A stretch of DNA of 64,000 nucleotides from positions 257,501 through 321,500 of the forward strand of contig JAJAGP010000226.1 in assembly GCA_025084515.1 (NCBI GenBank), read 5' to 3'. Made by a program: the position numbers and the translations under genes. This stretch comes from Ancistrus triradiatus (taxonomy: Eukaryota > Chordata > Actinopteri > Siluriformes > Loricariidae). Position 1 is the stretch's first letter; every line of letters begins with the position of its first letter. The notes below the pieces were generated by a model. It was given only the letters and a program-made list of their open reading frames with translations. It ran no database searches and was not told the origin of the DNA. Positions 1 through 10,531 of this stretch are shown piece by piece.

Positions 1-3000
1 GACTGTTTTGGCAAAGAAGGGCATGTGACACCAGCGCTCCAGTTTATGTCGCGATAGACGAATGCGGTTCAGTTCCTCCGGCAATGACACTGGCTGAGAC
101 TTAGGGGGCGCCACTTCTTTCCTGAATTGAGAGTTTGAGAGACAGGTGGCAAGAGTGGAATCAACATTTAAGAATAACTATAAGCAAACATAGCACACAT
201 TAAAAAAAACACCTCGTGGGAGTCATGGAAAGTCAGCCAGTACATTAACACTTACTCCTCTTCCTCATCAAAAGAGGACGACCTAGAGCTGCGATCGCTC
301 TTTACAGACGACTTATCGTCATCCTCCTCTTCCTCCTCTTCGTCGTCCGAGTACACCTCGCTGGTTTTCAGAGGTTGCCGTTTGGTCAGGAGCTCAGCTG
401 TGAGGTTAGAGGTACAGCAGTGGTGTTAAAGGGAACTCCATGTGACGTTAACTTTGCTATACAGTATGAATGGATCCATTAGAGCAGACAGGCCACCATT
501 TCACACACATGTGCCAGGGACACCATCGGTCTGCGTCGCTCTGCCCCCAACCCCAAGAAACTTTCGTGAATCTGGCTCCAGAAGTCTCCACCTTTTATAC
601 TCAACCCAAAAGACCCTCCATCTCTTCCAGCTCCAGACCTGGGCAACTTCCGGCTCAAATTGACCCATGTCCTCGCACCGGGCCATTCTAATTCTCTAAA
701 GGCACCAGACCCTCTCGTCCCATCCTGTGTGCCAGACCAGGGGACGCATCTGTGTAACCGACAGTGCCAAGTGGCTTGATGCGGAGTCTATGGTTTGAAA
801 AGAGCCACTTTCAAATTGAGGGCAGTCAGTTACGGAGTTGAGTCTCCGGGTCTGGACTTGGGAAGGTTAGGTGGGGACAGGGGCACACAGAAGGACCAGG
901 TTTGGTGCAAGAAGAGGCAGGAGGTCTGGTCTAAAGGACAAAGGGGAAGTAACGCGACTTCCAGGACCCACTGTGTTTACAATTCTACATAGTAGACACA
1001 TTTTTTTTTCTAATTATGAAACAATCCCAACCTGTTCTGTTCTTCTTTTTCTCTCGCTCCGCTTTCAGCTCCTCCATGGCCTGGGATTTCTTGTCCAGCT
1101 TCTCATCTCGCTTTGACCTCCTCTCTTTATTATGGGACATTACCTATAAGAGATCATGCAGCGGTGTCAATAGACAAAGAGGCTTTCAGGACTGAAGTGC
1201 AAAAAGAAATAAACCTCACGAGAAGGAACATTTTTGGCCTGATGGATCGTTCTGCTTACCACCTGAGTGTCTGTGACCTGAGACTGTTTTTTCTTCTCCT
1301 GCTCTTCATCTTGCTTCTTCTTCTTCTCCTCCTTTTTCTTTTCCTTCTTCTTTTTCTTTAGCTTCTGCTTGATTTCGAACCTGCAGCCAAGACACGGTTG
1401 TGAAAGATTACCTCCTAGCCACTGACTGGTTTGGATTTAGGCTCGTTCAACATATTGGTCCACCAACCATTCATCTCTTATTACAGATGTATTCATGCCG
1501 TAAATACACCTCTACACCACTAGAGGGCGCTTCATGCCCCACTCGGGGTTGAGAATCCCAGATAGAGAGCCAATACCTAGTAGATATCATTTTTCAAAGT
1601 TGTGTGCCATTAACAAAATTAACAGAAAACACATAAAAAGCTTCAGTTTTTGGCTCTAAACTTCAGTATCAGTTTCGCACCTGAATTTTTCTTCTGTACT
1701 TCCACCTAATTTCCAATCTTTGTATCACGTTCTAGATTGTGATTATGAAAACTCATTTCACCCTGGGAGCCGTATCCGTACTTATTAACCATAACATCTT
1801 CTCACCTCCGTTTGAGCACCTCTCTCTTCTCAATACGATTAAAAAGCTCCTGCTCTCGTTCCTTCTCCGTCATCTGCTCCAAACGTGCCCGGTCCTCCTC
1901 GTCTCCCATCAGATCGTCTCCATAGCCGTCGCGAAACACTCCGTCCTCCGAGGACGAATCCGAATCGGAGCTGGAGGAGGAGCTGTTGCTCTCGGAGTCG
2001 GACACTTCGCCTATGGGACGAGTGAAATTAAATACAAGAACTTCTAGCTGTGCTTCTGCTCAATTTCAGTGGAGCTTATCGTGGCAAATCTAACCTTCAT
2101 TTTTAATCCTAATTTGATACTAAATAGAAATCTACAGTTCCGTTCCCAATCGACTCCTGGTGCGCTACTTATGTAGAACGTAAGGATTAGTAAACAGACG
2201 TTACAGGCAGTCCCAGAAGTCCAGGAGCCTCACACAGTTAACCAAGTAATGAAAAGTCGTTCTGAACGCATTCATGTTAACAGCCCTCTCATTTTTCTTA
2301 CCCTCCTCTGGAGCCGAGCTCTCGGCTGAGCTGTCTCCATCTGAACTCCCCGAAGATGCGGCCTTGTTCACCACCTTCTTCGCTGGGTTCTTCTTGTCTG
2401 CACCTTTTCCTGGTTTCGTTTTCTTCTTGGCTTTGGTGCCTCCGACCGTCCACTATAGAGGACAACACCGATGAGTGCCTTTCATACGTTCTGTGAAGTC
2501 GCGCCACATTATATAGCCTTCGTAGCAATGCCTTATGGGCATATATGGGTGTATGCATATGTACAGTATGTATAACAAATACCTGTTGATCAAAACAGAA
2601 CCTCAACCAGCAATGGACAATCGGACAGTAGATTAATTAAACAAGGAGGGAATTCAGATGAAGATCCATTACCTCATCGTCACTGTCAGAGGTCTCGGAG
2701 TCTGTAGATGCTGCAGGTTTGCTGACAGGCTCCTCTGGTTCCTCTGAATCCACCCGCTTTCGCTTGGCTAGAGTCAGCAGCTCCTACGAGACACAATCGC
2801 CTCGTTATTCACCCCTTGGCCTAGTCAATCATTTCAGACAACAGCCCAAGTCTGGGCCAGGGTCAACAAAGGCAGTATGGACTGAACCAACCACAAACAG
2901 GGCATTAGTTTGCTCGCTCACTCACAGACACTTCAGAGATGCCAACGGACCGAACACACATGGTCTAGCAGGTATGGTTCGGTCTCATTTACCTAATTAT

Positions 3001-6000
3001 CATTACTTTAACTGGATGACCCTGACATCGCCAACGGTGTTATTATGTAACATAAGAAGAGTTTTCTTGCTCACACATTCCTATTGCTTCAAAGGTACCT
3101 GCTCTATTCATTCCACATGTGATCAAGTCCCATGGCTTCCAGTCACAGACATAGCAGTGCTGCTGGAGTTCTTAAACATTGTGCTCACTCACTATACACT
3201 CCATTAGACATCTACCTTACTGCTCCACCACTGAGAAAGTAAGTTTGGGTCAGTTTCCATCTAATCCTTCAGGTTGGTGGACTATTTTCAGGCTAGCAGC
3301 AACACGGGTGTTTAAAACCACCAGCAGCACTGCTGTGTCTGATCCACTCGTACCAGCCCAACGCACTACCCCGCCACCGCCACATCAGTGTCACCGCAGT
3401 GCTGACAATGATCCACCGCCCAAATAGTACCTGATCTGTGCTGGTCCTGAACAGAGTAAAGGGGACTAAAAGTATGGAGAAAACCAGACGGATGACGGTC
3501 TTTAATTGTAGACCTACAAAGTGCTTCTATAAGCTAAATGGAAGTGTACAAACAAATATGACACAGGATGCAACAGGACTGTACTCAGACTTGCACTCCT
3601 CCTGTCCTGACACTAGTAATACTACTTTTTGGAGACTTCAGAGTTACGACTTGAATGCAGCCCTACATGGATGGTTGTGATGAAGCTGTGTTTATAGTCA
3701 GCAGGATATCGAGCGGCCCGGAGAGCCGGTTACGTTGCACTGGCTCCGTTCCATCAGGATAAAATTAGCACACGGCACAAGAAGGGGATTTGGTTGGAGC
3801 TCTAATTCTCATACCTCACTGCTGCAACTTGATGCTTTAACAACGGGTCCAGTTAAAAGGGCGATAAAGAATAAACAGCTAATCATCCAAACGGCTGGAT
3901 AGAAACATCTCAAAGCTCAAGTCACATTTAAGATGTCATTCGGTGCTGGATGCTCTACGACAGCCATGATTATGGATGATGCCAATAACTCACAAATATC
4001 TAATCAACCAATCACATGGCAGCAACAACACATTTAGGCATGTAGACACGGTCAAATCAACCTTCTGAAGCTCAAACCGAGGTGCCACCTGGAGCCACTC
4101 CTGTCAGCTAAGATCAGGGAACTGAGGCTACACTTCACACAGGCTCACCAAAACTGGACAACAGAAGACTACAGAATGTTGACTGGACTGACTCAAATGG
4201 TCAGAATTTGGTATAAACAACAGGAAAGCATGGATCCATCCTGCCCTGTATCAACGGTTCAGGCTGCTGCTGGTGGGATATTTTGTGGGGGATATTTTCT
4301 TGGCACACTTTGGGCCCCTTAATACCAACTGAGCATCGTTTGAAGACCATAGAGTATTGTTGCTGACCAAGTGCATCCTTTTATGAGCACGGCGCACCAC
4401 CTTCTAGAGCTTCGTCTCAAACTGGTTTCTTCAACATGATAATGAGTTCACAGTCATAAGATCTCAATCCGATAAAGCACCTTTGAAATGTGTCGCATTA
4501 TGGATGTGAAGCCGACAAACCAGCAGCAAGTGCGTGATGCTATCACGTCAATATGGAACAAAATCTCTGCCATGACGAATTAAGGCAGTTCTGTGGGTTG
4601 GTAAGAGGGTCCAACCCACTACTAGCAAGGTGTAACTAATACATTCACAGCATTTAGCAGACGCCCTTATCCAGAGCGTCTTACAATTGATACAGTCTTA
4701 CAATCCAAGCAATTGTGGGTTAAGGGTCTTGCTCAAGGACCCAATGGTGGCAGCTTGGCAGAGGTGGGATTTGAACCCTGAACCTTCTGGTCCATAGTCC
4801 AGAACCTTAACCGCTAGGCTACCACAGTTCACAAACCATTGTTCATCTCTGGGTGGGCGAATAAAGTGACCAATGAGAGTATGGAGTAATAATAGCGTTT
4901 GTCCAACAATTCTTGAGACCAAGTATAAGGAAACAAAATCAGAGCTGGTCTAAGAATTTGTAATATCCACTTCTTACAAAAAACACTGATTCAAATTCTA
5001 AGCATTGTTTAATCGTAGTTGCAGTACAGCGCACTGCTAGCTGTGGGAAGGTGACGTAAAGAAGACGACACAGGCTGCATATTGGAGAGAGTGAACAGAA
5101 GAGATGGGCTACAGAAGTTTGGGATCATTTTCACCTGAAGCTGAAAAAACCCATGAAATGTCTGTACAGCGAGTTTGTTGTTAAACAGCTTCTCAGCAGA
5201 AAGCACTCAGTCTGCGTATCCAGTCTACAGAGCGGACCTGTTAACGTTTAACATTTTAGCGTTAACGATTAACAAATCAGCCCGATCACTAGAAAAGCCT
5301 ATACGTTACTTATGGCTATATTTAGGCCCATCACTAGTTAAGACTGTAAATCAAGACGATGCCTAGTTCTGATGTCCCTAAATTACATAACGCCAAGCTG
5401 TGCAAAAAAAATGCTGCGGTTCATTTGTGAAAGCCTGAGCTTCATCTGGGTTATCTTTATGATCATAGTCACACTCACTCACACACCTATTCAACTCACA
5501 GTGAGGCATAAACCACAAGAGAAAGCAAAACATCAGGTGGTGTAAAGAAGCAATTGAGGTATAATTGAACCAATTCAGTACAGCCAGCATATTCAGTTTA
5601 GTTCAACAGAACAACACAGTACAAAATGTACAGTAGCCAGCCTGATGAGCTTCTAGTAGGACACTTAAACCGAAAAATAAATATCAACAATCTTGGTTTC
5701 ACCATTTTTTCAGTAAATCACAGCAGCTTATGGACCGCTGCACAATTCAATGACAATCTTTCTGTATTATAAAGGACGAAAACTGCTTGATTTAAGAGAC
5801 ATTTTATTTGAGCTTACATTTATGATCGCTCTTTAATAAAGCAAAAGTGTTTCTTATCCGATTAAATTCCGAAATAATCAGTATACAGAATACCAGATTA
5901 CTTAAATACTGACAGTGAAGGGAACAAGCATCCCATATTCCTTAATCCCATCCTCTGCTATTTAAAGCTCTTGTCTGAAGCCATCAAAGCCGTACGCTTT

Positions 6001-8121
6001 CAGTTCCTTCAAGCCTTTGTTAGTTAAGCTCTGTTTGCTTGCCATTTCTAACCATTTCTAACCTAGAGGGTGCAAATCACTGCAGCAAGAATCCAGACTG
6101 GTAAAAATGAGAGATCACATCACACCAGTCCTCAAACAGCTACACTGGTTACCAGTATCATTTAGAATTGATTTTAAGATTCTTTTACTGGGTTTTAAAT
6201 GCCTCCATGGTTTGGCTCCCCAGTACCTCAGTGACGTGATTGTTAGGTACGTTCCACCGAGGGCCCTCAGGTCAGCTAACAGGAACATGCTGGTCGTACC
6301 AACCAACCGGCAAAAGAGGCGGCCTTTTCTTATTATGGCCCCGACCGTTGGAACTCTTTTCCTGATGGACGATCTTAGCATATTTAAGAAAAGAGTTAAG
6401 ACACATGTTCGGGTTGGCTTTTTGCTGATGTTTTATCTGTTTGGATTTTAACTGCATATAAATCCCTCCATGGTCTTGCTCCACTATATCTCCGCAAAAT
6501 AGCCGGTCGCTGCGTTCCACTGGCTCCAACCTTCTCTCTGCCCCTAGATTCAGGCTTTCCTCCATGGGTGGGAGATCCTTTGCTGTGGCAGCTCCCACCC
6601 TTTGGAACTCTCTTCCGGCATCTGTTCGGTCTGCTTCTACCCTTACGCAATTTAAATCTCTTGTAAAAACATTTATGTTTACGTCTTCAACTAATGTTTG
6701 ACGTGTTTGCTTGTTTTGTACTGTTGTTTGTCTATGGTCTATTGAACTTGCCGAGTGTCTAGTGTACAACATGTCTTGTTTGTTGTTAAGCGTACTTGGG
6801 TACTGTGAAAGGCGCTATATAAATTAAACTTATTATTATATTATTATTTAGCAGACGCCCTTATACAGTGCAACTTACAATTGATACAATCCATGCAACT
6901 GTGGGTTAAGGGCCTTGCTCAAGGACCCAACAGTGGCAGCTTGGCAGAGGTGGGATTTGAACCCTGGACCTTCTGTACCATAGTCCTTAACCGCTCAAGG
7001 ACCCAACAGTGGCAGCTTGGCAGAGGTGGGATTTGAACGCTGGACCTTTAGGTCCATAGTTCAGTACCGTAACCGCTAAGCCACGGTTTACTGACGGCTA
7101 TATAATTACCAGCATAGATCATTTCTTTTTGCTGGAAACAGTCAGACAACAATTCAAGCAACTAAAAGTTAAGACCTTGCACAAGGGTCCAAAAGCAGCA
7201 ACCTGGCAGAGCCAAGACTTGATCCCTCAACCTTCTGGTCAACAGTCCAGGATCTCATCCACTCACTGCCCCTTGGGCATATTTACAGCGTTCAAACACG
7301 TGTTTTAAACCTTTAAGTGTCTTTCTGAAGTAAGACCTTAATTTCTGTGTAAAAATATAGCAATCACATCAAAAAGAAAGGATCAGGAGCAGTGAAGTAC
7401 ACTAATTATAACCTTTTAAAGTACACCAAAAACAAACATTAATCTAAAGACAGCAAAGATCTCTACACTCTATAGCTAATACAATACCAACAGCAGCGCA
7501 GCCGGACTGTTTACAAATATAGACGATGAGCTAATGAGCGGTTGCTTAGCTAAGATGCTAACACTAATATCAGGAACAACAAAGTGTCGCCGCCAAACAA
7601 TAAAACGTTATAAATTCGTCCGTTTACGATTATTTGGTGACAAAATTCGTGTTTATTACAGATTAGAACATTTACATTGTTAATATACGTTAGTACTGCT
7701 GCTAGTCTCCAGGCCTGCGAGATCGGCAAGCAACGCTAACTAGCTAGCGTTCCACCAATAATAAGTTGCGTTATTTTTCATACTCGTATTCCGACAAAAA
7801 CCCCGCCCACACCATTACGATTGGCTCCGAGATTCCCGCCTACCAACTAGAATTGGTAAATGGTCGGCAATGACAAGGACCTGTCCAATCACAGAGCATG
7901 TTTAAATACAACACAACGAGCCTCGAGACGAGAAACGGGTTGGTTTCAAAGAAATAACGCAGTTACTATAAGGCACCGCTGTGCTAAGATAAGCTCAGAG
8001 CTGTTTACTAGAGAAAATGTAACATTGTTTTCCTTGCCTGATCCAGATTATCATCGCTGGCGCTGTCCTCCGAATCTGAATCAATCACGACCCGACCTTT
8101 CCGTTTCTTCACGTTCACCAT
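1..8121 (-). CDS. rtf1: RTF1, Paf1 complex subunit (5' half; continues left of the window)
   Basis: Rtf1 is a nuclear elongation factor of the Paf1 complex that travels with RNA polymerase II and promotes H2B ubiquitination. Eight coding exons are read on the minus strand: 8038-8121 (ATG at 8121), 2673-2783, 2302-2452, 1806-2010, 1260-1380, 1032-1143, 256-397 and 1-121. All phases join, giving 349 codons, about half of the roughly 700-residue family length. The start MVNVKKRKGRVVIDSDSEDS, a Ser/Asp/Glu-rich stretch, the block DLMGDEEDRARLEQMTEKER, a Lys/Glu-rich coiled region and then LNRIRLSRHKLERWCHMPFF, where the Plus3 domain begins, identify the family. The rest of Plus3 lies beyond base 1. 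Intron 1 is 5.25 kb, rich in repeats, and has a GC donor. The exon 5 donor could lie 3 bases earlier, a choice that does not change the frame. Confidence 0.96.
3150..3600. repeat. Fish interspersed repeat, class unresolved
   Basis: The stretch around 3290-3450, with its run of CACCGC/CAGTGCTG words and a block on 'tgatccaccgcccaaatagtacctg'-like sequence shortly after 3400, resembles a family scattered through many teleost genomes. I recognise it from general familiarity only and see no inverted ends or coding remnant. Confidence 0.4.
4065..4640 (+). mobile_element. Tc1/mariner transposase relic (C-terminal half)
   Basis: Read forward with frameshifts, the section 4430-4620 gives the C-terminal part of a Tc1-type DDE transposase: a 'WFLQHDNEFT'-like segment, then 'DLNPIKHL', then an 'IMDVKPTNQQQVRDAI'-like segment and a terminal 'GPTHY'. 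It carries many substitutions and indels and cannot be functional. A SINE abuts its right end. Confidence 0.6.
4641..4829 (-). mobile_element. tRNA-derived SINE with L2-type tail (family A), full length
   Basis: On the minus strand it has a tRNA-like head with an A-box-like GGTTAAGG and a B-box-like GGTTCAAATCCC (here slightly altered), a central body, and the 3' tail around GCGTCTGCTAAATG. This layout is repeated throughout the window. The B box is an internal Pol III promoter relic, not a tRNA gene. Confidence 0.85.
6070..6836 (+). mobile_element. Two joined 3' ends of non-LTR retrotransposons (L2/CR1/Rex1 group)
   Basis: An open stretch at 6107-6451 reads DHITPVLKQLHWLPVSFRID followed by a 'FKCLHGLAPQYLSD' block, the typical C-terminal end of a LINE ORF2. 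From about 6440 a second, frameshifted copy of the same block begins ('YKSLHGLAPLYL') and runs to a LINE-like 3' end with GGCGCTATATAAAT and a short TTATTA tail at 6800-6840. Both are 5'-truncated and dead. The exact family is uncertain. Confidence 0.7.
6841..7087 (-). mobile_element. SINE family A with an internal duplication
   Basis: This is a family-A SINE in reverse orientation. The block from the 'CTCAAGGACCCAACAGTGGC' segment through the B box occurs twice in succession, at about 6917-6990 and 6994-7065. The second copy ends in the normal tRNA-like head. Confidence 0.8.
7140..7273 (-). mobile_element. SINE family A, old degenerate copy
   Basis: Only the order of landmarks survives: 'aagttaagaccttgcacaag', then 'cctggcagagcc', a decayed B box near 7210 and 'ccttctggtc' near 7228. 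It lies directly behind the duplicated copy. Confidence 0.6.
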
Positions 8122-8205
8122 GTTTAGCCTCGGAACGAGCTAAACCTTCGGCCGCCGCGTCCGTCTGTATACGAGCTGCGGAGAGAAGGCGCTAGAGAGC
8201 GTCTC

Positions 8206-8246
8206 GAGCATGCGCATTAGACAGGCAAGACAATCAGCGCATGCGC
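8206..8246 (-). promoter_or_regulatory. rtf1 promoter, NRF-1-type sites
   Basis: The palindrome GCGCATGCGC at 8237-8246 matches the NRF-1 site, and a second partial site (GCATGCGCA) lies at 8208-8216. Both are within 130 bases upstream of the rtf1 ATG. There is no TATA box in a sensible place, as is usual for a housekeeping promoter. The transcription start is not determined. Confidence 0.5.
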
Positions 8247-8330
8247 TTATTTTATATTTAGCCCCAGCAGTTTACAAGCCGAAAGAATAGTGTTTTTCAC
8301 GTTTTAACCTCGCAGTTTCCCCTCCCCTTC

Positions 8331-8390
8331 CTATGTGTGACAGCCAGCCTGGTCAGAAGGCACCGCTAGGACTCAAAACCCAGGTGCCAG
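8331..8390 (-). mobile_element. SINE family B fragment
   Basis: The segment 'agcctggtcagaaggcacc' followed by a decayed B-box complement matches the better copies at 50858-50985 and 59790-59895. Confidence 0.5.
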
Positions 8391-8418
8391 AAGCATTAAT
8401 GCTAATTATGACCAGGGA

Positions 8419-8578
8419 CATTTACATTTACAGCATTTAGCAGACGCCATTATCCAGAGCGACTTACAATTGATACAATCTTACAATCCAAGCAATTGTG
8501 GGTTAAGGGCCTTGCTCAACAGTGTCAGCTTGGCCAAGGTGGGATTTGAACCCTGGACCTTTTGGTCCATAGTCCAGA
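8419..8578 (-). mobile_element. SINE family A, head truncated
   Basis: The tail, body and B box are present (tail at 8432-8465, B-box complement near 8543). The final part of the tRNA-like head is missing where the next repeat begins. Confidence 0.8.
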
Positions 8579-8584
8579 CAGGGC

Positions 8585-8770
8585 ACAAGGCACAAACCAA
8601 CCATAGACAGGGTGCCAGTCCATTGCAGGACACATACACATGGGGACACCTTAGAGCTGCCAGTTATCCTAACACATGCCTTTGGAATTTGAGAGTAAAT
8701 CCAAGTAACCAGAGGAAACCGAGGAGAACATGCAGACTCCACACAGGGAATTTCCAAGACTCCAGCCCTG
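8585..8770 (-). mobile_element. SINE family C (HE1/DANA-like) fragment
   Basis: It contains 'gggtgccagtccattgcagg', 'gaggaaaccgaggagaacat' and 'gcagactccacacaggga', the familiar body of a widespread fish tRNA-derived SINE, here reverse-oriented and eroded. Confidence 0.6.
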
Positions 8771-8900
8771 CTCCCTGGACAGGTTTTGAATGGGTACATG
8801 GATGCTACCAAGTACACCCACAATTCTTGAGAATGAAAACCCTTCAGCCCTCTCCTCTCTCTCTCTCTGGTTCAACGTCTAGCCTGATCACCAGGGATGT

Positions 8901-9068
8901 TGTGGTTTAGCATTTAAGATACTGTAGTATGGAGCAGAAGGTACAGGCTTCAAATCCCACATCTGCTAAGCTGCCACTCTTGGGTTTTATAGCAAGGCTC
9001 GTAACCCATTGTAAGATTGTATCAGAGTCACTCTTGATAAGGGTGTCTGCTAAATTACATAAATGTGA
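8901..9068 (+). mobile_element. SINE family A, degenerate copy
   Basis: The head is poorly kept, the B-box-like 'ggcttcaaatccc' is at about 8947, and the tail ('ataagggtgtctgctaaat') is at about 9038-9057. Confidence 0.7.
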
Positions 9069-9600
9069 ATTTAAACCACTCTAAACACACAACCAGAAAC
9101 CCCAAAACAACATAGTGGCTTGGTGTTAGAAGGTCCTTTGGTAGCCAGGTCAGATTTCTGACCCAAATCTGATTATTTATTTATTTTTGTATATTGGTGG
9201 ACTTGAGGAGATCAGTCCATTGCATCTCCCCAAAAAATTGGACTTGCCTTGAACAAATATTACCCAGTCTATTGGGTCAAGGTGTGGAAAGCTGCTAGAA
9301 ACATATCCAAACAGACTGATGGTTGTAAAGCATAATGGCTCTATGAAATATCAAAACATGGGGCTAATCACGTTTACAACCCTGCTAAGCTAGTTTATGT
9401 TTTATTTTAGTACTCTCTTTACATGAAAGTTGTGCGGCAAAATATGTAAGGCTGGAAAAGATGTGTTATTATAGTTTTTGATTCCGGGGAGTAAGGCAAA
9501 AAGTGTGTACAATATTTCAAAGAAGTGATATGAAGTGATACGTTTGTATTCGTGCCTCGCTAGGAACGGTTTGTTGTATGGAGAGACTTCTTTAGGCGTC
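9069..9600. other. Spacer upstream of ndufaf1
   Basis: I see no gene, repeat family or clear motif until the GC-richer stretch just before 9600 that forms the ndufaf1 promoter and first exon. Confidence 0.5.
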
Positions 9601-9606
9601 GGACCG

Positions 9607-10518
9607 AAATGGCGGCTCCCAGACGCGTGAAAGTCAGGTAATACATTTCAAGAGCTATAAACGTTTATGTTTCATGGTTAAGCTGACATGAATTTAAACT
9701 CACGTTAAGGTTATTAGATAAAGACGAGTGTCGTTATCTCGTTTATGTGTACAGTTCAGACTGTTGAGTGATTGCTAAGGAATTGTGCGTGTTAAGGTGT
9801 GTGTTGTTTTGAAGTCCGGGCTCTTAAAGCGGAATACAGTATAGCGTTCTTTGTTGAGTTTTTATTATAATTATTTGACATTTCAGCCTCCATTCAAATT
9901 TCTCTTCAGCTCACACCACAGGTTTTTGATGCTTTTTTAAGTCGTGACCCAGTTGTACCCCTGAAAATAGCATTAAGTCAACGAATTTGTGTTTAAGGTA
10001 TGCTTCATGAAGCCAGAATGTTCAGCTATAGAACAAAATTTGTTTGGTGTCGCATTTGTGATTCATTTGTTAGCAGAGATACACAGACTTTCATGTTTGA
10101 ACCGTGCCCTAACTGGAAGCACAGGGTGCATGGCAGGAACCAGCCCTAGACTGAGTGGCAGTCCACATCAGGACACACACTTCGGTAGGAACTGAGACAC
10201 TTTAGAGATGAAAGCGGACATAACCTTTCTATAGAATGTGAGACTAAACACATGCAGACTTTGGGAGAACATACAAACTTTACATTGTCAGATAGGAGTA
10301 AACCCTGGTGTATGGAGCGGTTTCCATTCATTTGGCCATTGGCTTGCTGGTAAGAGCCAGCTGCTGGAAGGCCTGGATCTCGAGTGGTGGGTTTTGTGGC
10401 TCTCTGTGCTGTACATGTAAGCACTAATAATGTGATCTATCCTGTGTATGTAGATAAAATGTAGCTGTGATTTGAGTTGTGCTTTTGCTCTCCTTCCAGG
10501 AATGCATTCCTAATCTAA
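9607..10518 (+). promoter_or_regulatory. ndufaf1 noncoding first exon with a splice-spanning uORF
   Basis: An ATG at 9609 lies in the core ATGGCGGC, which resembles a YY1 site (one mismatch to the longer consensus). It opens a 15-codon frame that crosses a CAG|GTAATA donor (exon ends 9637), resumes at 10500 after a CCTTCCAG acceptor and stops at 10518, 13 bases before the main ATG at 10532. If both exons are joined as drawn, most ribosomes would meet this uORF first. The exon 5' end is unknown. Confidence 0.6.
10112..10320 (-). mobile_element. SINE family C, very degenerate
   Basis: The eroded order 'ggcagtccacatcaggacac' ... 'acatgcagactttgggagaa' follows the family-C body. It lies inside ndufaf1 intron 1. 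Confidence 0.4.
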
Positions 10519-10531
10519 GCTCTTAAAAGAC

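Larger units (their letters stand above)
2784..8037 (-). other. rtf1 intron 1, mostly repeats
   Basis: This 5.25-kb intron begins with GC rather than GT and ends with a normal AG. It holds a fish mid-repetitive element of unresolved class (about 3150-3600), a Tc1-like transposase relic (about 4065-4640), SINE copies (4641-4829, 6841-7087, 7140-7273) and two LINE 3' ends (6070-6836). Between 4830 and 6070 I see only unassigned AT-rich sequence. The part next to exon 1 (7780-7900) is GC-richer, with an ATTGG box and a TTCCCGCC E2F-like motif, and may belong to the promoter region. Confidence 0.7.

Noticed and set aside
1113..1361. A plus-strand ORF with a long Leu/Phe-rich end resembling a membrane segment
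   Set aside because: It is the antisense of the Lys/Glu-rich rtf1 exon at 1260-1380; the splice-joined rtf1 frame explains it.
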